NCBI RefSeq assembly: GCF_022163125.1
Contig: NZ_CP091881.1
Coordinates: 3,782,001 to 3,846,000 of the forward strand
Direction: 5' to 3'
Source: Paenibacillus sp. HWE-109
GTDB lineage: Bacteria > Bacillota > Bacilli > Paenibacillales > NBRC-103111
Length of the DNA: 64,000 nucleotides
Shown here: piece by piece, positions 1-8,062 of the stretch
Numbering within the stretch: position 1 is the stretch's first letter
Layout: each line of letters begins with the position of its first letter
The notes under the pieces: model-generated
Told to the model about the DNA's origin: nothing
Seen by the model: only the letters and a program-made list of their open reading frames with translations
The model's database searches: none
Position numbers and translations under genes: made by a program

Positions 1-1077
1 AATCAACTCATGAACGCGAGCATTCTTGATCTCTTCATCAACTTGATCTTCCATACGAGCAGCAGGTGTGCCTGTCCGCTTGGAATAAGGGAATACATGC
101 ATCTCAGAGAATTTCATACGTTCCATGAAAGCTAAGCCCTCGCGGAACATTTCCTCTGTCTCGCCAGGGAACCCGACAATGACGTCTGTTGTAATCGCAA
201 CATCCGGCATAATTTCGTGCAGACGCTCAATTTTCCCGGCAAATTCAGCCGTTGTATACTTTCTGCGCATACGAGCCAGAACTTGATCGTCCCCTGCTTG
301 CAGCGGGATATGGAGATGACGGCACATTTTGTCCGACGACTTCAAAACTTCAATGACTTCATCTGTAATTTGGCTGGCTTCGATGGACGAAATTCGAATT
401 CGTTTCAATCCTTCGACTTTATCCAGATCCCAAAGCAGCTTCGCCAAGCTGTAATCCTCAATATCTTCGCCATAACCGCCTGTATGGATACCCGTCAGGA
501 CGATCTCCTGATATCCTGCCGCCACTAACTGTCTAGCTTGCGCTATGACGCTTTGAGGCTCACGGCTGCGCATCAGACCCCGCGACCATGGAATAATGCA
601 GAAGGTGCAGAAATTGTTGCAGCCTTCTTGAATTTTCAGAAACGCCCTCGTCCGATCTGCGAAATCAGGTACATCCAATTCCTCAAACTGACGTGTTTTC
701 ATGATATTGCGAACCGCATTAATCGGCTGACGATCCTGCTCGAATTGCTTGATCAAAGGAAGAATTTTCTCGCGATCCTGTGTCCCAATGACCATATCTA
801 CGCCCGGAATCGCCATAATTTCCGCAGGTGACGTCTGTGCATAACAGCCAGTTACCGCAACAATCGCTTCCGGATTCCGGCGAATTGCCCGACGAATCAT
901 CTGTCTGCTCTTCTTGTCACCTGTATTTGTAACGGTACATGTGTTAACGACATACACATCCGCGGTCTGTTCGAAGTCAACCTGCTCATAACCCTCATTT
1001 TTGAATAACTGCCAAATGGCCTCTGTATCATAGAAATTTACTTTGCATCCTAGTGTATGAAACGCTACCGTTGCCAT
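1..1077 (-). CDS. mtaB: tRNA t6A37 methylthiotransferase MtaB (C-terminus cut by window edge)
   Basis: Radical-SAM methylthiotransferase converting t6A37 to ms2t6A37 in ANN-decoding tRNAs, cytoplasmic. The reading frame starts MATVAFHTLGCKVNFYDTE and is open to the left edge, giving 359 codons, so the end of the protein (TRAM region) is missing. The N-terminal UPF0004 domain has three well placed Cys: LGCK, NTCTVTN and VTGCYAQ. The radical-SAM motif is CNNFCTFC (about residue 150). The start is set by GGAGGATAAGCGTTATGG, where the ribosome site overlaps the rsmE stop, so the gene is translationally close-coupled to rsmE. Order prmA-M50-rsmE-mtaB matches the Bacillus yqeTUV arrangement apart from the protease. 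Confidence 0.93.
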   Translation of the reverse strand, partial: MATVAFHTLGCKVNFYDTEAIWQLFKNEGYEQVDFEQTADVYVVNTCTVTNTGDKKSRQMIRRAIRRNPEAIVAVTGCYAQTSPAEIMAIPGVDMVIGTQDREKILPLIKQFEQDRQPINAVRNIMKTRQFEELDVPDFADRTRAFLKIQEGCNNFCTFCIIPWSRGLMRSREPQSVIAQARQLVAAGYQEIVLTGIHTGGYGEDIEDYSLAKLLWDLDKVEGLKRIRISSIEASQITDEVIEVLKSSDKMCRHLHIPLQAGDDQVLARMRRKYTTAEFAGKIERLHEIMPDVAITTDVIVGFPGETEEMFREGLAFMERMKFSEMHVFPYSKRTGTPAARMEDQVDEEIKNARVHELI

Positions 1078-1082
1078 AACGC

Positions 1083-1850
1083 TTATCCTCCCATCTCTCC
1101 GGTTTCATAGAAAAGACACGTAAGCCCTACCATTGCAGCAGTCTCCGTGCGTAAAATACGTGATCCCAGCGACACCGATTGAAATCCCGCCTCTTCAGCT
1201 TGCACGATTTCCTGTTCGGTAAATCCGCCTTCCGGCCCTACTGCGATCACGACTTGTTGTCCTGCTCCCAATTTGCCTTGGGCTAGCGCCTGTTGAATGG
1301 CCGGCCTTAGTTGCTGTCCATCTTCTTTCTCGTAACAAATCCAAGCCACATCGGCTTCCTTCGCCCGCTGCAGCAGCTGCTTCCATGAATGCACCGACTC
1401 GACTTGCGGAACGCGATTCCGATGCGCTTGTTCGGCAGCTTCCTTGGCAATTTTTTGCCAACGTTCCGAACGCTTGGCTTCTTTCTTGGCATCATACTGT
1501 ACAATCGTTCGATCTGATAAAAAAGGAAGAAACCGGGCTGCCCCGATCTCGGTCCCTTTTTGAATAATCACTTCCATTTTGTCGCCTTTCGGCAAGCTCT
1601 GCGCAATCCACACCTGAACGGCCGCTTCCGCGTCCATCGTCAGCTCTTCCACGATTTCTGCGGTGACACGTCCTTTGTCCAGCTCCGCAATACGCACAAG
1701 CACCTCACGGTCCACACCATTGCTGCATATGACTTTGTCGCCGATTTCTGCGCGCATGACTCTCGCCAAATGATGGGCGTCGTCGCCCTCGATGGTGACG
1801 GTCTGTGTTGTCAGATGAAACTGCTCAGGCGGGAGAAAATATCGCTGCAT
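1083..1850 (-). CDS. rsmE: 16S rRNA m3U1498 methyltransferase RsmE
   Basis: SPOUT-class methyltransferase that N3-methylates U1498 of 16S rRNA in the 30S subunit. About 255 residues, normal for the family. An N-terminal PUA-like part (DDAHHLARVMRAEIGD) is followed by the knotted SAM-binding half with AVGPEGGFTEQEI and LGSRILRTETAA, both RsmE signatures. An upstream in-frame ATG at 1877 has no ribosome site; AGAGAGG eight bases before the ATG at 1850 decides the start (MQRYFLPPEQF). It lies between the M50 protease and mtaB, five bases from the latter, and probably shares their transcript from the prmA side. Confidence 0.93.
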   Translation of the reverse strand: MQRYFLPPEQFHLTTQTVTIEGDDAHHLARVMRAEIGDKVICSNGVDREVLVRIAELDKGRVTAEIVEELTMDAEAAVQVWIAQSLPKGDKMEVIIQKGTEIGAARFLPFLSDRTIVQYDAKKEAKRSERWQKIAKEAAEQAHRNRVPQVESVHSWKQLLQRAKEADVAWICYEKEDGQQLRPAIQQALAQGKLGAGQQVVIAVGPEGGFTEQEIVQAEEAGFQSVSLGSRILRTETAAMVGLTCLFYETGEMGG

Positions 1851-1954
1851 AGTTAAAGCCTCTCTATCTACGTTCATGTCTGTGATTAATGGAAAGTTCC
1901 ACTCACCATCATACCTTTTTTGGTCATGAAAATCTACCTTGGTTTATTGTGAGC

Positions 1955-2626
1955 TTACATACCTAGAATCCAATTAATGGGCATTGATAATAAACGAATA
2001 ATATCTGAACCTAAGCTTAAATAGGGATCCAGCGTCACTTGTCGCAGAGGTCTTACAAACACAACCAGAAGAAAAATAACGGATGCCCACTGTTCGAACT
2101 TTTGCAAGGATTCACTATATCTCAGATCGACTAAATCTTGAATAATCCGATAGCCGTCTAATGGCGGAATTGGAATCAAGTTAAACAGAAACAAGGTGAT
2201 ATTAATGCTTAACATCAGTTGCAAAAAAAGAATAATCGCTTTCAAACTGCCACTGGATATGCCTTCCAGCCAACCATATTTTTGTAGCAAAACTGCAACA
2301 AATATCGTGATAAATGCCAAAATCAAGTTGCTTATCGGTCCTGCTGCCGTTACGATAATCCCCATCAAACGAGGATTTTTGAAATTCCCGCGATTGACAG
2401 GAACAGGCTTCGCCCAACCAAATCCAGCAATTAACAGCATGATCGTTCCGAACAAATCCAAGTGAACCATCGGATTCAAGGAAACTCTTCCAAACTGGTA
2501 TGCAGTGGAATCTCCTAACTTGTAAGCACTGTAAGCATGCGCAAACTCATGAACCGTAAAGGAAATCACGAGAACAAGAATGACAAACGGCAGTGTACTC
2601 CAATCATAAAATAATAATCCGCCCAT
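1955..2626 (-). CDS. Site-2-type M50 family metalloprotease, multi-pass membrane protein
   Basis: Intramembrane zinc metalloprotease of the small S2P/M50 family (YwhC-like, 223 aa). The zinc motif HEFAH sits in the first membrane segment (about residues 26-30) and the third ligand region is NLIPIPPLDGYRI (about 165-177). At least four hydrophobic helices can be seen and there is no PDZ domain, unlike RseP. The substrate cannot be told from sequence. It lies 10 bp after prmA and before rsmE on the same strand, an insertion relative to the Bacillus subtilis order. The ribosome site is weak (AGGTG), so expression may depend on coupling with prmA. Confidence 0.85.
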   Translation of the reverse strand: MGGLLFYDWSTLPFVILVLVISFTVHEFAHAYSAYKLGDSTAYQFGRVSLNPMVHLDLFGTIMLLIAGFGWAKPVPVNRGNFKNPRLMGIIVTAAGPISNLILAFITIFVAVLLQKYGWLEGISSGSLKAIILFLQLMLSINITLFLFNLIPIPPLDGYRIIQDLVDLRYSESLQKFEQWASVIFLLVVFVRPLRQVTLDPYLSLGSDIIRLLSMPINWILGM

Positions 2627-2636
2627 AGCGTGGCAC

Positions 2637-3611
2637 CTACAGCTTTCTAGCTACGATCACAACCCAATTCGAATCATAGTTTTTCTCTACAATTGTGAAT
2701 TTAGCTGCAGTCAGCGCTTTTTCTACATCTGCTTCCTTATTGGTAATAATTCCTGACGTGATGTAATACCCGCCTTGTTCCAGCACTTCATACACATCAT
2801 CCACGAAAAGCACGATCACTTCCGCCAGAATATTAGCCACAACCAGTTGCACTGGAATGGCAACACCAAGCTGAGCCGCATCTTCGGTTTCACTTTCTTT
2901 CAATACGCCTAGCAAATCACTCAATTTTACCGTAATTTTGTCTTCCAGTTCGTTCTGTTTGGTATTATCCAGCGCGCTTGTAACAGCGACAGGATCCAAA
3001 TCCACAGCCAGCACGTGTTTCGCGCCTAACTTCGCAGCTGCGATGGACAGTATGCCTGATCCGGTTCCAACATCAATGACATCGTCCCCAGGCTTCATAA
3101 CTTGCTCTAATGTTTTTAGACACAGTGACGTTGTCGCATGAGTCCCCGTACCGAACGCCATCCCAGGATCAAGTTCCAAAATCAACTCACCAGGCGAAGC
3201 TGTGTAATCCTCCCATGTCGGCTTGATCGTCAAACGATCGGTTACCCGAATGGGTTTGAAGTATTGTTTCCACGCGTGCGCCCAATCTTCATCATCTACT
3301 TCTCGCAGTTCAAAAGTCGGATTGCCCGTATCAATATCGAACTCGGTCAACTGTGCTACGGACGCCTTCAGATCAGCCATAATCGGTTCCATATCTATAC
3401 CATGGTAGAAATAACCTTTAATCACGGCTCTTCCTTCCGGAATATCGTTAAACGGCGTCTCGTACAATTGGCCAAAAGAGGTGTCTCTCTCTTTATTTAA
3501 CGTACCTGATTCCTCAATCGATACGCCCCCGGCACCCAATTCATGAACAAAATTCGTAATCATTTCTATTGCTTCTTCTGTCGTATGTACAGTTACTTCT
3601 TGCCAAAGCAT
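2637..3611 (-). CDS. prmA: Ribosomal protein L11 methyltransferase PrmA
   Basis: SAM-dependent methyltransferase that trimethylates ribosomal protein L11. 324 aa, slightly longer than typical (about 310). The N-terminal ferredoxin-like substrate domain is followed by the Rossmann SAM fold: motif I DVGTGSGILSIAAAKLGA (about 176-193), the preceding family motif DPGMAFGTGTHATT, and VVANILAEVI as the NP/NI-containing catalytic loop. AGGAGG lies ten bases before the ATG. It is the first gene of prmA-M50-rsmE-mtaB. In B. subtilis this gene follows dnaJ; here about 6.7 kb of accessory genes separate them, so it needs its own promoter (see 3683-3711). Confidence 0.95.
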   Translation of the reverse strand: MLWQEVTVHTTEEAIEMITNFVHELGAGGVSIEESGTLNKERDTSFGQLYETPFNDIPEGRAVIKGYFYHGIDMEPIMADLKASVAQLTEFDIDTGNPTFELREVDDEDWAHAWKQYFKPIRVTDRLTIKPTWEDYTASPGELILELDPGMAFGTGTHATTSLCLKTLEQVMKPGDDVIDVGTGSGILSIAAAKLGAKHVLAVDLDPVAVTSALDNTKQNELEDKITVKLSDLLGVLKESETEDAAQLGVAIPVQLVVANILAEVIVLFVDDVYEVLEQGGYYITSGIITNKEADVEKALTAAKFTIVEKNYDSNWVVIVARKL

Positions 3612-3647
3612 TCCTCGTGCTCCTCCTGTCGGTTATCACCTTTGCCT

Positions 3648-3667
3648 AAAAAAAGCCCTAGAGGGCT
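3648..3667 (-). terminator. Intrinsic-terminator-like hairpin in the prmA leader
   Basis: On the minus strand AGCCCTCTAGGGCT forms a short stem directly followed by TTTTTTT. It lies between a candidate promoter (3683-3711) and the prmA ATG at 3611, with no complete minus-strand gene between, so it may act as an attenuator rather than as the end of a gene. Readthrough or an alternative fold is not obvious by eye. Confidence 0.5.
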
Positions 3668-3682
3668 ATTTTCACAATGTTT

Positions 3683-3711
3683 ATTGTACTACACTTCGCT
3701 TCATGGGTAAA
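3683..3711 (-). promoter_or_regulatory. Candidate sigma-A promoter of the prmA operon
   Basis: Minus-strand TTTACC, 17-base spacer, TACAAT. The -10 is close to consensus and the -35 weaker. Transcription would start near 3676, just before the terminator-like hairpin in the leader. Confidence 0.45.
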
Positions 3712-3849
3712 ATAGCCGCCCTTTTGAAAGCGCTATAAACTATTTTTGAAAACCTAACACCTTCTTAATAACTTCGTGATAATTTAAAAAAGTAGTCATT
3801 CCTAGCTGTTATGAGCAAGTCCTACATCAATCCAGAATGGAGTTTTACT

Positions 3850-4656
3850 ATGATCCGAACGCTCCTTGTCTTCCTTGTCATTCTTTCCTTCGAACTCGTC
3901 GCTCCCTTCACAACGACAACCTTGCACGCTGACAATTACAGCCAGGTCACGGCACATCGAGGCAGTTCGGCTCACATGCCTGAAAATACATTAAGCGCGT
4001 TTCGACAAGCCATCCTTGACAAGGCTGGGTATGCGGAGCTCGATGTCCAAGAAACAGCCGACGGCGCCGTTATGGTCATGCATGATGACAACGCCCTGCG
4101 CACCACTGGCCTTAATAAAAATATGTGGGAAGCTGCATCCGATGAACTTAAAACTGCAAATGCCGGATCATGGTACAACGCCAAATTTAAGGACGAACGC
4201 GTCCCTACTTTAGATGAAGTGATCGAGATCGCACAAGACTATATCAAACTGAATATTGAAATGAAAAATAATGGTCACGGCAAGCAGCTTGCCGAGAAAA
4301 CCGTCGCCATCATACAGAATCATGGATTTGTGAAACAGTGCACCGTCACGTCCTTTGATGTTAATTTGCTCCACACGGTCAAAAAGCTCAACCCGCAGAT
4401 TAAAACAGGGCTCATCGTAAGTCAAAAATCAGAACCGGACACGCTTTGGACAAACCAAGACTATGATGTCGTTTCCGCTGCCTACCCCATGGTTAATGAA
4501 GAGTTCATGAAACAGGCTTCTCAGCATAATAAGGAAGTCTACGTCTGGACGGTGAATGACAAATCCATGATGAGACAAATGTTGACTCTCGGAGTGTCAA
4601 GCATCATTACCAACTCACCGGATCAGCTTGTTCAAATTATGAACGAGCATAACTGA
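3850..4656 (+). CDS. Secreted glycerophosphodiester phosphodiesterase
   Basis: Hydrolyses glycerophosphodiesters to glycerol-3-phosphate and an alcohol; probably extracytoplasmic. About 268 aa. An N-terminal signal peptide (MIRTLLVFLVILSFELVAPF, cleavage near residue 28) precedes a GDPD TIM barrel: AHRGSSAHMPENT (catalytic His, Glu), ELDVQETADG and VMHDD (metal ligands, second catalytic His), and NIEMKN. An earlier in-frame ATG at 3811 lacks a ribosome site, while GGAG seven bases before 3850 fits. It is a lone plus-strand gene among minus-strand genes, ending at a bidirectional terminator. With the alkaline phosphatase 4 kb away it could serve phosphate scavenging (inference). Confidence 0.88.
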   Translation: MIRTLLVFLVILSFELVAPFTTTTLHADNYSQVTAHRGSSAHMPENTLSAFRQAILDKAGYAELDVQETADGAVMVMHDDNALRTTGLNKNMWEAASDELKTANAGSWYNAKFKDERVPTLDEVIEIAQDYIKLNIEMKNNGHGKQLAEKTVAIIQNHGFVKQCTVTSFDVNLLHTVKKLNPQIKTGLIVSQKSEPDTLWTNQDYDVVSAAYPMVNEEFMKQASQHNKEVYVWTVNDKSMMRQMLTLGVSSIITNSPDQLVQIMNEHN

Positions 4657-4676
4657 GAGAGTTCCAAGTTGCCAAA

Positions 4677-4726
4677 AAACAAAGGAGCAAAGCACACATA
4701 CAAGTGGCTTAGCTCCTTTGTTTTTC
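4677..4726. terminator. Bidirectional intrinsic terminator
   Basis: AAACAAAGGAGC pairs perfectly with GCTCCTTTGTTT across a 23-base loop, with T runs on both sides. It serves the glycerophosphodiesterase gene (plus) and the small stress-protein gene (minus, stop at 4751). Confidence 0.85.
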
Positions 4727-4750
4727 GTATTCGCTGCTGTAATAAGCTCT

Positions 4751-5026
4751 TTATATCGTGCCGCCAGCGCTCTCTATGACACGTACTGCTTGTTCATACA
4801 CGCTGTCATCAATCACTGCCGCAAGGATGATATCAAGTCCAACTGCACCCAAATCCCCTTTGTCGCTCAGCATGCTATCGGCCATCGCCGATTCCAATCC
4901 ATGGCCGATATCATTAGTAAAACGATCCACTTGCACATCTTCCGCTCTTAACGCTTTCAGCTTGGCTGCCGCACCATGGGCCTGCTCCGGGGAGTGAAAA
5001 TACGCGAGAATCGCTTTCTCCGCCAT
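4751..5026 (-). CDS. Small general-stress-type protein (17M/YflT-like), function unknown
   Basis: About 91 aa beginning MAEKAILAYFHSPEQAHGAA. Opening beta-strand, PEQA helix and a later strand (DIILAAVIDD) resemble the ferredoxin-like 'general stress protein 17M' domain (YflT/YsnF group), but the match is by eye only. A longer in-frame start exists upstream (5125), but it would overlap the small gene 5028-5180. With the shorter start the two genes are separated by a single base (stop TAA, G, ATG), typical of translational coupling. No catalytic residues can be seen. Confidence 0.6.
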   Translation of the reverse strand: MAEKAILAYFHSPEQAHGAAAKLKALRAEDVQVDRFTNDIGHGLESAMADSMLSDKGDLGAVGLDIILAAVIDDSVYEQAVRVIESAGGTI

Positions 5027-5027
5027 C

Positions 5028-5180
5028 TTAGTTGTCTTCCTGTCTGTGATCTGCCGCTTGGGCGCGTTCAGCCGCTTCGAAATCATCCTGATCAGCCGAC
5101 TCTGCCGCGAATTCAACATCTTCATTTTTAACTACAGGCAGTTGACTTTGCTGCTCTTGCTGCTCGTTAACGTTGCTCAT
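5028..5180 (-). CDS. Acidic 50-aa small protein, unknown function
   Basis: Short reading frame MSNVNEQQEQQSQLP..., rich in Glu, Asp, Gln and Ala, with no hydrophobic segment; probably disordered and cytosolic. Support for it being real is a near-perfect ribosome site (AGGAGG, seven bases before ATG) and the one-base spacing to the next gene. It looks like the first gene of a two-gene stress operon. I do not recognise a family. Confidence 0.65.
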   Translation of the reverse strand: MSNVNEQQEQQSQLPVVKNEDVEFAAESADQDDFEAAERAQAADHRQEDN

Positions 5181-5268
5181 TGCTTTCCCTCCTAAAAAAC
5201 CTTCTATAGTAAAATCCAGTTTTTAGTTTGCGATAAACAATGCTTTTTATACCTATTCCAGTCTGCGA

Positions 5269-6069
5269 TTATTCCTTGATCTTCTCAAAGGAGGCATCGT
5301 AGAGGCGGAACATCGTTTTATAGCCTGATTCATCCAGCTTAATGCCAACATCCAATTTCCCTGTAATAAGCAGCGGCCCAGAAGTATAGCGAAGCTTCAC
5401 CGAATCCGGAACGAAAACGATCATGATTTTATTCCAGTAGGTTTCATCCCCATTATCAAAAGGACATTCCGCGCCCGGCTGCGGAATAAGCAGGAACCAG
5501 TGCTTATCGAATGACAGCACTTCCCCCATAAACCCTTTGATCTGCACGGTTTTCCCACTTTTATCCCAGAATGCATTGGACGGCTTATCCTGCTTATCGT
5601 CATCGAAGAATTGGTCCCAATGAATCAAATTGGATGAGATTGCCGGCTTCTGCTTGTCACTCAGCGGTTTGTCACTTTGCGGCTTCTCATCGTTAAGCTT
5701 GGATTCCTGCTTCGGCGCCTCTGTTGCTAGTACAGCTTCCCTAACTGCCTCCTTGGGCGCTTTCGACGAAAGCGGCTCAGGTTGAGGCTTATCCGCTATT
5801 TTAGCTGCTGGAGTTGGCGTCGCTACTGTTTCAACTTCCGTCTTCGGTGCTGGAGATGGGGACGGCGACGGTGAAAGCGACGGTGAAGGCGATGCTTCTG
5901 AAACAGCCATAGGGCTAGGACTGACAGAAGGCTCGGCTGACACGGTTCCCGTATGGGAGACGCTGCCAAAGGACTGGCCAGCCATCTCCGTTTTCTTTTG
6001 ACCACAGCCGGTTATGATGACAACGCCCATGAGAAGGCTCAGTCCTGCGATCGATAACTTTTTTCTCAT
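5269..6069 (-). CDS. Lipoprotein with Ser-Pro-rich linker, DUF3299-like C-terminal domain
   Basis: About 266 aa. A signal peptide with lipobox (VIITGC, Cys about 22) predicts a membrane-anchored lipoprotein. Residues about 45-150 are a low-complexity linker of Ser/Pro and Pro/Ala/Lys/Glu repeats. The C-terminal 120 residues form the only globular part: a WDQFF start, GFMGEVL, then a Cys in GAECPFD and IVFVPDSVKLRY, recalling DUF3299-type domains (low certainty). GAGGTGAACC before the ATG sets the start. It follows the ABC permease by 10 bp, so it is probably its extracellular partner. Confidence 0.7.
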   Translation of the reverse strand: MRKKLSIAGLSLLMGVVIITGCGQKKTEMAGQSFGSVSHTGTVSAEPSVSPSPMAVSEASPSPSLSPSPSPSPAPKTEVETVATPTPAAKIADKPQPEPLSSKAPKEAVREAVLATEAPKQESKLNDEKPQSDKPLSDKQKPAISSNLIHWDQFFDDDKQDKPSNAFWDKSGKTVQIKGFMGEVLSFDKHWFLLIPQPGAECPFDNGDETYWNKIMIVFVPDSVKLRYTSGPLLITGKLDVGIKLDESGYKTMFRLYDASFEKIKE

Positions 6070-6079
6070 CTGGTTCACC

Positions 6080-7303
6080 TCAAGATTTAAATAATTGCAA
6101 GGGGTCCACGCGATAAGCCTGCAAAGCAGGACCGATGGAAGCCAAAACACCAATCAACAATGTGCCTAAGACCAGCCAGCCCTCGCCAGGCATGTAATGC
6201 CAGCTCTGGATTTGCAAGCCTGAATACTCAAACACAGCTTCACGGCTCAAATATCCGCCAGCATGGCCTATGACTAACCCGCCTATAAGACCAATGAAGG
6301 TGAGAAGAACACCTTCGCCTATCAATGAAAACCACACATAACTTTTGGATTTGCCAATAAGCCGTAGTAATCCTACATCCTTCTTCCGCTCATTGACGGC
6401 GGCAATTAGGGAGAGCAGAATTGAACCAGCTGCCAGGAATATGCAAATAACTGTCACAACACTAAGCGCTTGCGTGCCTTTGTCTACCACATTGACAACA
6501 TCGGCTACAGCCTTGCTTGTATAAATCGCTTGGACATTGTTCATTTGTCCAAATTTGGTTTTAACCGATTGCGCCCCTAGCAAGGTTTTGGGCTTAACCA
6601 GAATAGTTGTAATTTCCTTTGCAGCCGACTGCTGATTCTCATGAACCGCCCAAGCATAATCCAGTGTCGTAAAGATTGCCCGATCATCTGAGGTAAGCAG
6701 TGGCGGCAAAATACCGACGATGGTATATGTAAACTGATGATGATGATCAGCTTCCTCCTCTTCCCCCTCATGATGATCTCCATCGTCATCTACTGCACCT
6801 TTGACCAAACCATGCGCGCCTTGAAATTTATCACCCACATGAAGCCCCAATTCACTGGCTACGTGAGAACCGACGATCGTATCGCCAAGTTTCTCATACA
6901 ATTTGCCTTTCGCCATATGTTTATCGGTCCCATACCGAGTTAAGAAATAATCGACTTCCATGCCGACTATCGGAAAACCATTGTAATTATCGCCAGTTGT
7001 CATCGCAAAAGCCTTATCGACTGCCGCATCTTTACGAACCTCGTCCAGCAAACTAAAAGGCACATTTCCTGTCGGAGCGCCGATATGATAATAGGTATTC
7101 AGTGCAAGCTGCGTGGCGCTGCCTTTGGCGCCAATCGTCACTTCAAAGGGACCATACCCTTTCTCGGCGCCTTTCTCGATACCGTCGCTGCAGAGCAGCA
7201 GAAAAACAACCAAGGCGACTGTGACAGCAACCGACATAACCGTAAGGAGGGAGAGCGTTTTGCGATGAAGCACATTACGCCACAATAAAGAAATTAAGTT
7301 CAT
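6080..7303 (-). CDS. ABC transporter permease, FtsX/MacB type, with acidic His-rich extracellular loop
   Basis: 407 aa with the FtsX-family layout: one N-terminal helix (residues about 20-40), a large extracellular domain (45-265), and three C-terminal helices (about 280-400), as in MacB/LolE-type mechanotransducers. Inside the extracellular domain (about 170-190) is a run of Asp, His and Glu (DDDGDHHEGEEEE followed by DHHH), a possible metal-binding site. The start overlaps the ATPase stop (ATGA). The substrate is unknown. Such permeases usually act on lipoproteins, envelope enzymes or small exported molecules rather than importing nutrients. Confidence 0.85.
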   Translation of the reverse strand: MNLISLLWRNVLHRKTLSLLTVMSVAVTVALVVFLLLCSDGIEKGAEKGYGPFEVTIGAKGSATQLALNTYYHIGAPTGNVPFSLLDEVRKDAAVDKAFAMTTGDNYNGFPIVGMEVDYFLTRYGTDKHMAKGKLYEKLGDTIVGSHVASELGLHVGDKFQGAHGLVKGAVDDDGDHHEGEEEEADHHHQFTYTIVGILPPLLTSDDRAIFTTLDYAWAVHENQQSAAKEITTILVKPKTLLGAQSVKTKFGQMNNVQAIYTSKAVADVVNVVDKGTQALSVVTVICIFLAAGSILLSLIAAVNERKKDVGLLRLIGKSKSYVWFSLIGEGVLLTFIGLIGGLVIGHAGGYLSREAVFEYSGLQIQSWHYMPGEGWLVLGTLLIGVLASIGPALQAYRVDPLQLFKS

Positions 7304-7977
7304 CCCGCTTCTCTCCTTGGCAGTTCATTAATCTCTTGAATATGAACCCGTTTAGGGTACATATCAGCTAAATGCAAATCATGTGTAACCGTCAGCAAAG
7401 TGAGCTTCTCCGCTTCACATATCTCCAGCAGCAAAGACATGATGTCTCCTGCTGTTTCCCAATCCAAGCTGCCCGTTGGCTCATCCGCCAAAATCAGCTG
7501 CGGCTTAGCTATAATAGCGCGTATGATCGCCGCGCGTTGCTGTTGACCGCGTGACAATTCCGCAGGGCGATGATGCTGGCGATCTTGCAAGCCGACGCGT
7601 TCAAACCAGTCATCCACTTGAACTTTAGCCTGCTTTTTCGTCCAATTGTGCGGCACAATAAGTTCCACATTCTGCCTTGCTGTCAGCGACGCAATAAGAT
7701 GGAAATCTTGAAAAATATAACCGACATGCTCCGCTCTGTAGCGATCTCGCTTGCTTTCCGATAATTGGTGTATTGGCAAACCGTGTACCCAAATTTCACC
7801 CTGATCAGGCGTCATTACGCCGCTAAGTAAATGCAGAAGTGTGCTCTTCCCACTTCCACTAGGTCCTGTGAGCGCTATTCGCTCACCCTGTTCAACCTGC
7901 CAATCCGAAACGCTCAGAATCGGCAAGCTTTTGCCATGCATCGCAAACGATTTAGTAACACCCTTAATTGCAATCAT
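7300..7977 (-). CDS. ABC transporter ATP-binding protein (LolD/MacB family)
   Basis: 225 aa, the length of LolD/FtsE-type ATPases. Walker A is GPSGSGKST (about 39-47), the Q-loop lies in GYIFQDFHL, the signature is ELSRGQQQR (S-R-G-Q-Q variant) and Walker B is LILADEPTGSLD, followed by the His switch VTHDLHLAD. Its last codon overlaps the permease start, and it is the first gene of a three-gene operon ATPase-permease-lipoprotein. It energises the FtsX-type permease at the inner face of the membrane. Confidence 0.92.
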   Translation of the reverse strand: MIAIKGVTKSFAMHGKSLPILSVSDWQVEQGERIALTGPSGSGKSTLLHLLSGVMTPDQGEIWVHGLPIHQLSESKRDRYRAEHVGYIFQDFHLIASLTARQNVELIVPHNWTKKQAKVQVDDWFERVGLQDRQHHRPAELSRGQQQRAAIIRAIIAKPQLILADEPTGSLDWETAGDIMSLLLEICEAEKLTLLTVTHDLHLADMYPKRVHIQEINELPRREAG

Positions 7978-8003
7978 AATGGTCCTCCAACATCAACTGT
8001 CTT

Positions 8004-8043
8004 AAAAAGGAAAAGAGGACAAGGGCATTATAATCCCCTGTCC
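8004..8043 (-). terminator. Intrinsic terminator of the alkaline phosphatase gene
   Basis: Minus strand: GGACAGGG, AT-rich loop, CCCTTGTCC, then TCTTTTCCTTTTT. It begins 20 bases after the phosphatase stop codon and separates that gene from the ABC operon. Confidence 0.8.
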
Positions 8044-8062
8044 ATGCTGTTCCTCTGGCTTT

